A stretch of DNA of 64,000 bases from Austropuccinia psidii (taxonomy: Eukaryota; Basidiomycota; Pucciniomycetes; Pucciniales; Sphaerophragmiaceae). Position 1 is the first letter of the stretch. Every line of letters starts with the position of its first letter. Location: assembly GCA_023105745.1 (NCBI GenBank), contig JALGQZ010000015.1, positions 18,142,499-18,206,498 of the forward strand, read 5' to 3'. The notes below the pieces were generated by a model, which was not told where the DNA came from, ran no database searches, and saw only the letters and a program-made list of their open reading frames with translations. This document shows, piece by piece, positions 11,585 through 22,299 of this stretch. The position numbers were made by a program, and so were the translations under genes.

Positions 11585-12969
11585 ATGCAAGGCTTCAATC
11601 GCTACTATCCTCCCGATTTTGATCCCCAGAAGCATGATACGCTCAATAATTATCATGGAAAACATGCACTCGGTGACAGAGCAAGGAAGATTGACCAGGG
11701 TATTCTAATCACTCGTTTCGAGCTGCCGTTTAACATCTGGTGTGGCAGCTGTGAGGCACACATTGGGATGGGCGTTCGGTTCGTAAAACCATCCATTATT
11801 TTTTTTATCAATTGAAAAAAAAGCAAAAGACAAGCATTGAAATCATCATCAAAAACTGCATACCACAAAAGATACAATGCGGAGAAGAAAAAAGTTGGAA
11901 TGTATTATTCTACACCAATTTATAGTTTTCGATGTAAATGTCATCTATGTGGCAACTGTCAGTTTTTTGGCTCATTGGGTTTGGCTTAGCCAGTTTTGAT
12001 TTGGGACTAACAATATGGGCTTTACTATCATTTATTTCAGGGTTTGAAATCAGAACTGATCCCAAGGTAACTGAGCATTTCCATGGAAAGTATGTCTGAT
12101 GCATTATCGGAATCATTAATCAATTATATTTCAGAATACTCGATACGTTGTAGAAAATGGAGCAAGGCAAAAGAATGAAGACTGGGATGAGGTAGATAAT
12201 GGTGGCATTGTACTGAACCGTCAGCATCTTATCAAGATTGCCTTTATTAGACCCTAATAATTAATGCTGATAGCCTCTGAGTTAGGCAAAGAGGATGGTG
12301 AATCGTCCGATCCATTTTCTCAGGTTGAGAAAAAGACAAACGATCAACTTGCTGCCTTAGCTACGAAAGACAGGCTAGAAGAATTAATGGAGTTCAGTGA
12401 AGCAAGAAATTCGGATCCATTTAGTATGTATTAAATCTAAACTCTTCAGATATCATCAAATTAATTGGTACTTTTTCAAAGCTCTGAGTCAGCGGCTAAG
12501 AAAAACGTTTAGACAAGAAAAAGCCGAGCTTATCGCTAAGTCATGTGAGGACGACAAACTGCGATCCAAGTACTCATTACCAACCGGTCTGAAATTCAAT
12601 GAGCCAGAAGTTGGATCGTCTGACGCTCAGGCGGCAGAAGGTGCACGCCGCTTGATCGCATCTCGCCGGGCTGAGCTAACAGCTAAACGGCGACGTCTAG
12701 ATGCCGAATTAGGATCTGGGGGGTCTCGTTCTACACACAGGATGACACCCAAGGCAGCCCAGTTGGCCAATTTAAAGGACCAACTAGTCATCAGTCGACG
12801 CAGGGCAATTGATCCTTTCATATCGCATTCAGCAAATACTCCTCGTTCCTTCAATTATCCTAAGCGCCTAACTGGTGCCGCCTCCGGATCTTCGAAAAGG
12901 CTGTCGACTGGCTCAGCAAATATTGCAAAACTACCCCTTGCTAGTTTATCAGGGTATGCGAGCGACTAA
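11585..12969 (+). CDS. YJU2B/CCDC130-like splicing factor (CWC16 family)
   Basis: The protein starts MQGFNRYYPPDFDP and continues with H-G-K-H-A-L-G-D-R-A-R-K-I-D-Q-G-I-L, the hallmark of CWC16/CCDC130 proteins, which associate with the spliceosome during catalysis. Two zinc-binding pairs are present, C-x2-C in exon 1 (W-C-G-S-C) and C-x2-C in exon 2 (C-H-L-C). My exon model is 11585-11778, 11872-11957, 12041-12066, 12135-12219, 12274-12423 and 12482-12969. It totals 1029 nt, i.e. 342 residues plus stop, fully in frame. All five introns (54-93 bp) have GT-AG ends. Joining restores G-V-R-Y-N-A-E, W-F-E-I-R-T-D-P-K and N-T-R-Y-V-V-E-N-G-A, all expected in the family. The tail is basic and Ser-rich. 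It is the only intact conserved host gene seen, and CpG is retained. Confidence 0.92.
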
Positions 12970-14962
12970 GCTCATTTCTTTCTTCATCATTGCCTTGGCT
13001 TCTTGTTTTTGTTCTTGTTTTAATAGCATAACCTTTTGATGTTTTTTTCAAGCATAATATATTCGCGGGTAATAAATTTTTTTGGAGCATCAGTTTGTGT
13101 TAGATTTTTTTTTGAACTATTAGTAAAAAGTAGGCAATGGTCTTGATTTGTTTGTATTGTTATTTCGACGTGACCACCCTCTCTCAAATATTTCCAACCT
13201 TTTTATAAAGCATGTTACCATAGCTATGCTTCATTTTCGTCAAATAAATAGAAACTCAAACTATAAAAATGGTCTTGAGGACTTGTTGCTCCATCATTGA
13301 GCTTATTGGGAAAAAGTTAATTAATGACTTTTGGTTGGGCTTAAAAGCTCTTGAGTACTTTTTGGAAAAAGCAGCAAAGCCAGAGTCTCATTAGTTTTGT
13401 CTGCTTATTCTAAAAGCATGCAAGGTTGCAAAGAACTTCACAACATGGAGGCCTGCAAAATAAAAGTAAGCTTAGTAAGGTATCTACTTACCAAGATATG
13501 CATAAGGAATTTGAGCTTTATTGAAAAAAGCTTGTGCTTCATCTTTTTTGGTTTCTTTGAAAAAAATTAAATAAAGTTATCTTGAAGACAACTCAAATGA
13601 GTTCTGAGAAACTACAAAGGCTCAGGTTTGGTTTCAGGGTTTATACAGGATGTGTGATCTTGCTCAATCTAACAATATCCAGGAGTGTATTGGTTCCCTG
13701 ATTTAAAATCATTTTGTGCAGCTCTGTAATTTTGGATTACAATGCTTGTACTGTGCCATTTTGTCACCTTTTCAATATATGGTAAACTAAAAAGCTGCCT
13801 TTTTGCTTATTCCACTCCTTGGTTAATAACAAGAAGTTTGAAAACGTCAATTTGTGCAGGATTAACCACAGACTGAATATTATTTAGGAATTTATGATTT
13901 TGTACTACATACATATATTCTTGGCTTCAACATAATATTGTGGGAATAAAAGAAATTAAGTTAGCTATTATTTAAATTGATTTACTTTTATCTTTAACCT
14001 CCTAAAAGAAACTCATCACTCATAGCCAGGTCCACTCTAATTCAAATATCAATACAATTTTCATATTTTTTTGAGACTTTCACTATTTAGCAATCTATTC
14101 TAACCTGGAATACTTTTTTATAAAAAAAATTTTGTGGCAAACTGACCCATTTTATCTATAGATTTTCAAGTGAATTTTCACAAATAAAGACTGAATATGC
14201 AATTAGTTTTTGTTAGAATATTACTTAAATCCAGAACACAAGGATCACAGAAACCATGAAATATTATATGTTCTCAACATTTCCCTGAAAAAGGGTACTG
14301 AGTTGTTACATCTCAGAAAGGAATCCATTTCAACAAGAAAAAATCCTTTCATAATATGACAATTTGAACCAATTTGTTCACAAATAGTAAAATCTATGGA
14401 ATTCAAATAAGAAAGTAATAAGCTAAAGCTTCAATTTTACCTGTAAAGAAGCTTCTAAAACAACTAATTATCCCCATTAGCGAGGTCTGTTTCTGTAAGC
14501 CCTGAATAAAGGGTATCCAATGGTCCTACTTGATTCTTCATGAAACCCATAGAAAGAATGTTGTTATTACCTTCAATATTATGAGATAATACTATTTCAC
14601 TTGAAAAACTAAGAGGTCTTTTAATAATACTGTTGGAAATGGTAAAATTCTAAACATATCAATAAAACCCATAATTATAGGTAGGTACTAGCCTTTCACC
14701 TCAAGATATTTTTGAGATAGACTTTATTAAGTTTGTGTAGTGAAAATTGAAATTTTGAGAAAAGAAACCCATTTTGTCTTAATGAGAAACTGTTCTATTA
14801 CTGGTATTATATGGCCTTATACTTATAACACAGCTCAATTGTTTTCCTAGACCAAAAACATCTTCAAAAGTAAAATGCTTTCCACAAAGGCTTTATACAT
14901 ATATTTTAATACACATTCTTGTTCATAAAAGTGATGACATAACCTTGGATGGAAAAACCTTT
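12970..14962. other. AT-rich intergenic stretch, no gene seen
   Basis: It lies between the CWC16 gene and the left end of the TIR element. No open frame with recognisable content was found, and no terminator signal for the upstream gene can be placed with confidence. Confidence 0.4.
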
Positions 14963-14970
14963 TAAAATTT
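14963..14970. repeat. Target-site duplication, left copy
   Basis: The bases TAAAATTT directly abut the left TIR. The right flank at 29645-29652 is TAAAGTTT, a 7 of 8 match. An 8-bp duplication fits Mutator-like elements, which usually make 8-11 bp. Confidence 0.6.
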
Positions 14971-15079
14971 GGAGAGTGATATTTCCACGCCTCAACCTAA
15001 AATTTACGCCTATGCCTACACATAAAATTGTGGATTCAGATACGCCTTCACGCCTTTCATGGATGTAGTTTGCTAAATC
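14971..15079 (+). repeat. Left terminal inverted repeat (109 bp)
   Basis: It starts GGAGAGTGATATTTCCAC and is the reverse complement of 29536-29644, with seven mismatches that I count, nearly all C/T or G/A and several at CpG sites. It contains short repeats of ACGCCT/ATGCCT, giving a GC-richer subterminal region than the flanks. Identity breaks off right after CTAAATC at 15079. Confidence 0.85.
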
Positions 15080-15314
15080 TACGCATCCAAGTGATTACTA
15101 AATCCACGCACCAATTTTTTTCAATCCAAAAGAACTATAATTTCACAGTTACCCACTTTCAATTTTGATGTTCATATGAGTCTCTAAGAAAAGTTTTGAT
15201 AGCTCAGCGTATGTCAAAGTACTTGCTAAAGTTGTTCTTAAATGAAAAAAAACCACCATAAGGACAGGAAAATAAGATCCAATCAGTGATTTGAATGATT
15301 AAAAATGTACACAC

Positions 15315-17807
15315 CTTGCCAAAGTACGCTTCCTCTGTTGTACCTGTAATTCATAAATATAAAATTCTAAATTTTTTGTTAAATAAAACTTCTCATGAAT
15401 TAACATACCCTTTGCATGTTTATCTCCACTGTATCAGGTGATATAAAATGGTATGCCATTAAATTTTTCCTTTTTCCAATACAATGTAGACAATCAATAG
15501 CTTGATCTTAAGCAGCTGGATTCCAATGAGGCTCCTAGACATATATTAGATATATAAGTTATATTAAAATATACCCTCATGGTAATACAATCATAATTCA
15601 TACCATTATAAATACCACGTCTGCACAAGTTATATTCAGGCCAACCCCTGCAGCCCCTATTGAAGCCACAAGTACTTCTACATTGTTGTTTTCCTTGAAT
15701 TTCTGAAGTTCTGTTTCCTGTGTAGCTTGACCTATTGTTCTGTCAACACATGTAAAAATAATCTTATTTTTTTCTAATACAATTCCAATCCTACCAGTTT
15801 ATCACAAATAATTGTCAATCAAAAGCTTCATAATTATCAAAGGAGAGGTACAAAACAGAAGTTTCATAGACAAAATAAGGGAAATAACCAAACTTACAAG
15901 TCAAGAAATGTTGTAAACTGTGAAAAAATCACTGATCTTGGGGTTGAATTTTTAATGTTTCAATGTGATAAAAGAATTTTCAGGAGCCTCTGAATTTTAG
16001 TGCTTTGTAGACATGTTTTGACATAAACATGTTCTGTTATGGTACTATTAAAAAAACTCCCTTCTATCTGTGTCCCATATGGTGAGATCATACCTTCAAT
16101 GTCATATATACTTTCACTAAGCAAGTGATGATTGCAACACAGGAAAAGCTTGTTTATATACTTGAAGAACATTTCTTGGCCTTGATTAGATGATGATATG
16201 AAATCTTTTTAAATATCATTATATCTATCTAAAGTCCAATATGAGAGAGGTTCATGGATATAATCATGATTAATTTCAGGTAGATCATTTAAAATGCGGT
16301 CCTTGTTTCTTTGTAGACAAAGATGCCTCAGGCATAACTGAAGGGGGTTATAATTTCATTTTTTGAGCTCTTCCAATATAGTTGGTACCCAATTCTCTTG
16401 TTTTTCACTTTGAGGTGCTGTAATGAAGGTGATTAGGCTCATTAAGTCATTTATACTGTTTTGAATAGGGGTTCCTGTCAGGCAAATGCGCCTGGATGTT
16501 TGTATTTCCCCAATTTCTTTGAATAAAGTTGACTCCTGACTTCTTATCTGACTACGTATGTCAATTTAATTTATATATCTTTCCTCAGAATTCCACAACC
16601 TATAAATAATAAATTGAAAAACACACTGGGCCTCATCTAAGACAACTTGGTACCATTCACTATGGTAAATCCAAGAGTTTTCTATATTATTAGGCTTACC
16701 AAACTCATGAGCTAACAAATGATAGCTGGATATTACAATATCAGCTTCAGACAATTTTTTCAGTCCAATCTCATTTCTTTTCTTCCCATGATAGGTGACA
16801 ATCTTTAGTTGGGATATGTCTGTATGTAATGTTAATTCATCTTCCCAATTCTTTATCAAACAAGGTAAGCATATTATGAGTGTGGAGTGTTTTTGGTTTT
16901 TATTAATAAAGTGAATGGATGGTGGAATATCTCTTTTGGAATATTCAAGAGTCATATATATGAGTGATATGCACTGAATTGATTTGCCTAATCCCATGTC
17001 ATCTGCAAGCAGACAGCCCAAGGGAGTATGGCTGAAGGAGTATTCAAGGTTATTTACTTGCTTCTTTGTGATGCTATGTATCAAATTTATTCTTGTAGAT
17101 GAGGATGATGGTTTATTTAACCACAGAGAACTTGCTGATTTTCCATTTGGGGATTCTCTATCTAGGAGAAATGCTAATCCTTGCTTTTGATGAGGCTTGA
17201 GTGATGATTTTAGGAATGGTGTTAGGGATTGGATTTGTGGAAGGTCATTCCCACTTGGAATCTTCAGGAGCTGTGAGTGCAGCTCAGGTGACAACAATAC
17301 GTTCTGAGAAGAGATAACAGGCTGGGGCTCCAGGTGTGAGATAAGTGAACACCCACAATGTTCAGAGCTTTTGTATGTGGCTGGTCGGTGAATTAATATT
17401 GAGTTCTGCCTAATGAGGTCAAATATATCAATGCTTGCTGAGGAAAACCAAAAAATAAACATTACTATTGGAATAGTGATGTTTATCTTGTTGTAAAGGT
17501 TAAACTTGAGAAAGCTTTCAATGAATACTTTCTGGTTGGGGTTTTTCTCTAGATTGGTGTGCCACATGCCAGAAGGACCACAGGATATAAAGAAAGTGGG
17601 GTCACCCAATAATGGTACGAGTGCAGAGGTGACATCCAGAGGAAGGCTACCCCAAGCTTCTCTTTGATGTTGTGTATACTAAAATGAATTTTGACTTGTA
17701 TGACATAAGAAAATCCAATCATCCGGTGGAAAAGGTTTCTGAATGGGATTAGTGAGGCATACATGGGTTTTCAATATACCAAGGCAATATGGCTTGGAAG
17801 AATCCAT
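15315..17807 (-). pseudogene. SNF2-family helicase, Rad5/Rad16-like, with several stops
   Basis: It encodes an ATP-dependent chromatin-remodeler-type helicase. In order: N-terminal region from ATG 17807; L-K-P-H-Q-K-Q-G-L-A-F-L-L-D-R; motif I D-M-G-L-G-K-S (about 17003-16981; Ser where Thr is usual); motif II; motif III C-L-T-G-T-P-I-Q-N (about 16490); the C-C-N-H-H-L-L block (15960-16172 frame); motif IV S-V-I-F-S-Q-F-T; motif V G-A-A-G-V-G-L-N-I-T (about 15640). Motif II looks like DEAQ until a 75-bp intron (16552-16626) is removed, which restores D-E-A-H-Q-I-R. A further intron separates motif V from motif VI, and motif VI is damaged (I-D-C-L-H-C-I-G-K). In-frame stops occur at 17679-17681, 16356-16358, about 16206, about 15957 and about 15520. 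No RING finger is seen. Confidence 0.8.
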
Positions 17808-18266
17808 ATTTTGAAAAAAGATTCAGTTTGATCTTGACAGGAATGAATGGTAAATGCAATGAACTGGAGAGCAAGAATATACTCAAGTAATTTTGATACT
17901 AATCAGGCCGGCTTGTGGTTTGCAGCTACTATTTGTATTATAAATAGAAAACGTGAGGTTCAATAAAAGATTTTTTGAAAGAAACAGCTCAATTTAGAGA
18001 GGCAAGGAAATTTATTCTTGGATATGTCAATATAATTGTATCAAGCTCTGAATGAGAAGAATCTTTCTATTCAAAGTCCTGAATTCAAACAGAATACATG
18101 AAGGAAATTCCTAAGGATACTTAAGGACATATATTTCAAGAAAGTCACCAAAGGAAAATATGTACTCAAGTTTGCATCAGCCATCCCATTTCATGCATAA
18201 GTATCCTAGTCTAAGGTTGAAAAGCTACATCAAAAGAAATGGAAAATCACAAGAAATTTATATTTT
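17808..18266. other. Gap between the Tet-like and SNF2 frames
   Basis: About 460 bp separates the end of the Tet-like frame from the first Met of the SNF2 frame on the same strand. I see no domain here. It could be the intergenic spacer of two genes or a decayed linker of one fused gene. Confidence 0.35.
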
Positions 18267-18932
18267 TTAAAGCTTCATTTTTTTCTTTTGATGTCTTTTC
18301 TTTTCATTTTGAATCCTTTCTTGACGTCCATATGTCTTCTCTTCTTGGGTTATTGGATCCATACATATAAGGCTTTTAGCTCTTGAATATAGCTTGGAGT
18401 TGATTTGGAAAGAACAGCCAAAGTGAGTTATGGTGGGAAGTTCATCAAAAATAGGAGGTGGCTGAGTGGTCTGGTGAAAAGTGGTCAAAGTTCTCCAGAG
18501 AAGCTCATTAATACCTTGTTTGCGAGAAAAATCCAAGTGTGGAGTATTCAGGAAATGAGAGGCCATACCCACAGGACCAGATGGGAGATGGAATTGGTTT
18601 TATGGCTGATTTGTCAAAGAATGTGAATAAACCATAGGTGCAAGTATTCATGTCCTTCTCATCTCTATGAACAAAATTGTGAAAACCATTTGTTGTTATG
18701 ATTACATTGGAGAAAGACCATAATTTTTGGTGGAACATTGGATTCCATTCACCTTCATGCCATTCAGGTAGCTGGTATTCTTGCATGATTTAATTATTCT
18801 CACGCGCAGCAGACATAGAAAGAATCTTGATGCGGGAGGAAACAAAATTTTCAAACCGAGAAAGGGTCATCCACTCTTCATTATCTGCGTCTAATAATTC
18901 TGGATTCATTGTGGTCTTCCTGGCATAAACAC
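18267..18932 (-). pseudogene. Tet/JBP-like 2OG-Fe(II) dioxygenase, frameshifted
   Basis: This minus-strand gene resembles the Tet-like 2OG-Fe(II) oxygenase domains expanded in basidiomycetes, related to enzymes that oxidise 5-methylcytosine or thymine in DNA. An exon starts at 18932 after an ACTAG acceptor. The frame 18786-18508 gives V-I-I-T-T-N-G-F-H-N-F-V-H-R-D, with H-x-D (H40, D42) as the expected iron ligands. The frame 18572-18267 gives G-I-N-E-L-L-W-R, then F-H (H33, likely third iron ligand), and T-H-F-G-C-S-F-Q-I-N-S-K-L. In that last block His stands where related proteins have the Arg that binds 2-oxoglutarate, which could be CGT to CAT. A frameshift lies near 18540 and a TAA stop near 18793. 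The family call is from motif memory; DNA-base activity is inference. Confidence 0.65.
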
Positions 18933-19068
18933 CTAGTAAAAGGAGAAGAAAATGAACAAAAAAACTTGAATATAATTTTCTAAAGACTCAACTAAGGATT
19001 TACTACTATCACTTCCACAGTGAAATCCAACTCCTTTCATATGACCATCAATAAGATCGCTATTGGAT

Positions 19069-19695
19069 TTAATATGAGGACAATTTTGGGCTAATTTGCA
19101 AAGTGATATTATTAATTGATTTAATGAAGCAAAAGTTGGGGAAGCAATATAGAAATGGATGCAAGTGATAAATGAAGAGGGGCTTGTGATTTTTTGAATT
19201 AAAAACTATTGAAGAATTTGGTGTTTCATTTATGGAAGGTAATAAAAGCTTATTTATTCTATTTGGCTTGGGCTTAACTGGAACTGTACTGAATTCACCT
19301 CTGCTTCTTGATGCATGGTCCAAAATTTGGGTGAGTAATTTTTGTGCAATTTGAAATCTTCTATGTGAATGATTAGATTTCTTATTTAAAGATGTGTCAT
19401 TCTTGGATAAGGGGGAATCATTCACAGCTGGTGAAATAGTCCTTCCCATGGAATGATCCTCAGAATTCAAAAACAACCCATCCTTTCCATTTGTGTTGGA
19501 TAAGCTTGATTTATGAAGAGCTATTGGATGAATTGAGTCACTAATTGATGAATAAAAATCATTTACAACTGGTGAAATAGTCCTTCCTATGAAATGTTTT
19601 TCTTCATCATTAAGTGACTCCATACATTTTGGGAGTTTGATGAGTTGAGATGGTGAGAGTTGACTCATAATGGGTGAAATGGCAAGAAGCAACAT
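19069..19695 (-). CDS. Ser/Pro-rich hypothetical frame, possible N-terminus of the Tet-like gene
   Basis: This is an open frame of 208 residues with an internal repeat: the segment M/I-G-R-T-I-S-P-V/A-V-N-D occurs twice, 50 residues apart, each followed by a Ser-rich patch. After that come basic segments (H-R-R-F-Q-I-A-Q-K, R-S-R-G-E-F) and a final hydrophobic stretch that may be read-through into an intron. It lies just upstream of, and on the same strand as, the Tet-like exon at 18932. It is therefore most simply an upstream exon of that gene, but I could not prove a splice that keeps frame. It is not recognised as a known domain. Confidence 0.35.
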   Translation of the reverse strand: MLLLAISPIMSQLSPSQLIKLPKCMESLNDEEKHFIGRTISPVVNDFYSSISDSIHPIALHKSSLSNTNGKDGLFLNSEDHSMGRTISPAVNDSPLSKNDTSLNKKSNHSHRRFQIAQKLLTQILDHASRSRGEFSTVPVKPKPNRINKLLLPSINETPNSSIVFNSKNHKPLFIYHLHPFLYCFPNFCFIKSINNITLQISPKLSSY

Positions 19696-19778
19696 GTGAA
19701 GCTTTCCCCTAGAATGATTTTTCTTAAAAAAAAGTAAAATAAGTAAATAAAATTGAAATAAAAAAATGAAATTAATGT

Positions 19779-20380
19779 CGCTGGGGCTCTTACAGCCCCA
19801 GCAATCTAATTGAATAAATAAAAAATATTCTTTTTAAAAAAAATCATTGTTGCTTAAATTTTATTAAAAAAAACGAATAAGACCCAGCAATCTAATGAAA
19901 TTGAAAAAAAAAATAAAAAATAAAAATTTGAATTTTTTTTTTGAAAAAATCATTGTTAGTGATTCAATTAATGCAAAAAGAACCAAAAAATCAAAATTTA
20001 ACAAAAAACAACAAACAATAATTTTTTTTGAAAAATATAAATTTCACTGGGCCTGTAAGAGCCCCAGTGATCTAATTAAAGTAAAAAAAAAGAAAAAAGA
20101 AAGAAAAAAAAATTACAAATACTTTGAAATTAAAATTTAAAAAAAACAAAAAATAAATAAATATAAATATAAATCATTTTGATTGCTGGGGCTGTAAGAG
20201 CCCCAGCAATATAGTTAAATTAAAATTTAAAAAAATAAAAAAAACAATTTGTTTTTTTCAAACATATTGATTGCTGGAGCTTTAAGAGCCCCAGCTATAT
20301 ATTTAAATCAAAAAAAAACACAAAGCAATTTTTTTTAAAACATATTGATTGCTGGGGCTGTAAGAGCCCCAGTGATCAAA
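19779..20380. repeat. Array of five GC-rich hairpins in A/T-only spacers
   Basis: Five near-palindromes built on GCTGGGGCT-GTAAG-AGCCCCAGC lie at 19780-19802, about 20045-20069, 20182-20210, 20273-20295 and 20351-20373. The third is perfect, with a 12-bp stem and 5-nt loop. The first has loop CTTAC, i.e. it is inverted relative to the others. A half unit (CCCAGCAATCTAAT) is at about 19882. Spacers are almost pure A/T with poly-A runs. The units also share flanking words such as CAATCTAAT and ATTAAA. Nothing suggests coding; the plus-strand Lys/Asn frame at 19895-20140 is low-complexity noise. Confidence 0.8.
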
Positions 20381-20600
20381 TTAAAGACTGATATATCAAA
20401 AAAATTGATTAATTCAAAATTAAAAAAGAAACTCACTTGGCTATATTTTAATTACAAGTTTGTGGTTAAGAGTATTATTTTATATTGAAGAAAATGATAT
20501 TTTGACTTAGAAGAAAAATTAGGTTTGATTGAGTATAACCAACCTGAAAAGAATTCAGGTGGGTTTAGCATTTTGCTCCCAAAGTGTAAACAAAAGTCAA

Positions 20601-20870
20601 TGTGATGTGAATGACCTAATGGTTAGAGCATCTGCCTCTCAAACTGGTTGAGAGGTAGCATGTTTGATCCTGGGCACTGGCCAGACTCACCCGGGGGCAC
20701 CTGGGTTGTGAATCTGGGTGGTTGGTGACCATAGCTTTGGAAAACCAAATCCAACCCATTCTTCCTTGCTGGAACAGCTAGGCTCTGTGGGTTCAAGCCC
20801 CTCAGAAGGTCCCTGGCATCACTTCTCTCATTTCTTCATCTTTTTGCGCTAAATTCCCATAAGCACATTC
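20601..20870 (+). mobile_element. tRNA-derived SINE
   Basis: The segment GACCTAATGGTTAGAGCATC (20613-20632) resembles a pol III A box within a tRNA D-arm. It is followed by an anticodon-arm-like hairpin CCTCTCAA / TTGAGAGG and a B-box-like TGTTTGATCCT. A second tRNA-like B box, GGGTTCAAGCCC, occurs at about 20788. The body has the complex GC-richer sequence typical of SINEs and is sharply different from the AT-rich surroundings. No intact cloverleaf forms, so it is not a functional tRNA gene. The 3' end is uncertain. Confidence 0.6.
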
Positions 20871-21125
20871 ACAATCTCTATTGTGATACTTGTGGCATCA
20901 AGTTGTTTGCCGTGAATTTTTTTGCACCCAGGTGACAAAAGCACACTGGATAATCTTATAAGCAGCTTGGAACAAAGCTGTTTGAAGTCATGACTCCGCA
21001 CAGTAAGCATATTCTGCACTCAATAGTGATGAATTACAGGTAACAGGTAATAATAAGTAATATGATACACACATTCTTTTACACCTTTTGGATTTCTTTG
21101 TCAATACCAACCTTTTTAGGTAAGT

Positions 21126-21587
21126 TCATGATTTAATTAGACTCCAAAGGGTGTTTTTTTGCCATGCTTCACTAAAATCCAATGCTAAATATTCTGCAAG
21201 GCAGTATTTGCTTGGGCAAATTGGTGAAGATGAATGATTCGAGAAAAAGCTTTCATGAAGGATTTCACATATATACTTGTTTGTGCGCTTCCAAATATAG
21301 CCATCTGGCAAGGATCCGTTTCTCTTGAGAATTGATGTAATTTCCAGAAGCTGAAGGGTCCCTTTTGCTGAACTAATGCGGTAATCAGCTGAGCACACCA
21401 GAAGTCCATGTACACCCGCTGTAAGGAATGCTGCAATCAGATTGTAGCATGGCCTTCCAGCCTTCATCTGATCTTGAATGGTCACCAACGCTGTGAAACT
21501 CCTTTTAGTGTGGGATTGGATAAGGCAGTCCTTGAGGGGGAAATCACAGGTAAACACTTTTGAATTGCTGAATGATCCTGTAACCAA
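21126..21587 (-). CDS. Hypothetical protein fragment, unrecognised
   Basis: This is an open frame of 153 residues with balanced composition (several Cys, Trp, Gly and Pro), unlike the F/N/I-rich noise frames nearby. It includes D-Q-M-K-A-G-R-P-C-Y-N-L-I-A-A-F-L-T-A-G-V-H-G-L-L-V near the middle and L-A-E-Y-L-A-L-D-F-S-E-A-W near the end, which look like a folded globular region. I do not recognise the family. It shares strand with the unrecognised gene at 23.4-25.4 kb and could be its 3' exon, separated by the repeat block at 22.3-23.1 kb. Its ATG at 21587 may not be the true start. Confidence 0.4.
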   Translation of the reverse strand: MVTGSFSNSKVFTCDFPLKDCLIQSHTKRSFTALVTIQDQMKAGRPCYNLIAAFLTAGVHGLLVCSADYRISSAKGTLQLLEITSILKRNGSLPDGYIWKRTNKYICEILHESFFSNHSSSPICPSKYCLAEYLALDFSEAWQKNTLWSLIKS

Positions 21588-22299
21588 GGGTGCTAAGGTG
21601 TATTAGCTGCCCCTCTGAATATACTAAATAATGTCCCTATAGAGCTCACAAATCAATATTTAAAATTGTGGCCTTTACAACTAGAGAAGACTTTCAGCAG
21701 TCTCTATCAGACCTACTCAATTATTAGATAATTAACTTTTGTGATTACTATATATATATAAAATGGCTTAATACCACTATTTTATAGGTTAAAGGTAATA
21801 TTTAAATATAAATGTAAGTATTGATAATATATGATTATATAGATGTATGATATTTTAAGCTGTATGTGTTTATTTATATTCTTTGGTTAATTATTGATAA
21901 TAAGGTTCATTAACAATATAAAATATAGAATATACTGGAGATAATACTATAATATTTTTCTTTTATTATAGAAGGGTGGGTTTTTATATTTGTTGATTTG
22001 TTTTTTTAAGGGATCTTATTACCAATATAGTTAATAATACTTATTTGATAAGAATAGATATTCCTTAATGGATTCAGGATTTAATAATGACAAGGATAAG
22101 ATAGCTATTAATATTAACTCTAATAATAATAACTTCTTTGAGTAGTACTCTATGAATACTACTAATATTTATTATGATAATACTATTTATTCAATATTAA
22201 ACTCTTTCATTAATACTGTAAATACTTTCTTTTATCAATAATTTATGACTACTAATATTTGCTTCTGAGCTTTGCTACTGAGCTTTATAATTTTATTTT
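21588..22299. other. AT-rich stretch, no gene seen
   Basis: It is very AT-rich, with many TAATA/ATTAT words. It may be weakly related, in inverted orientation, to 38.7-39.3 kb as an extension of the neighbouring repeat, but I cannot align it with confidence. Confidence 0.3.

Noticed and set aside
12627..12854. Minus-strand frame opposite the CWC16 last exon
   Set aside because: It is antisense to a well-supported, conserved exon.
16627..16640. Variant SNF2 motif DEAQ
   Set aside because: Intron removal restores DEAH in frame, so the Gln is an artefact of reading into the intron.
20613..20690. A functional tRNA gene
   Set aside because: Acceptor and T-arm pairing do not close into a cloverleaf, and the extended body fits a SINE better.
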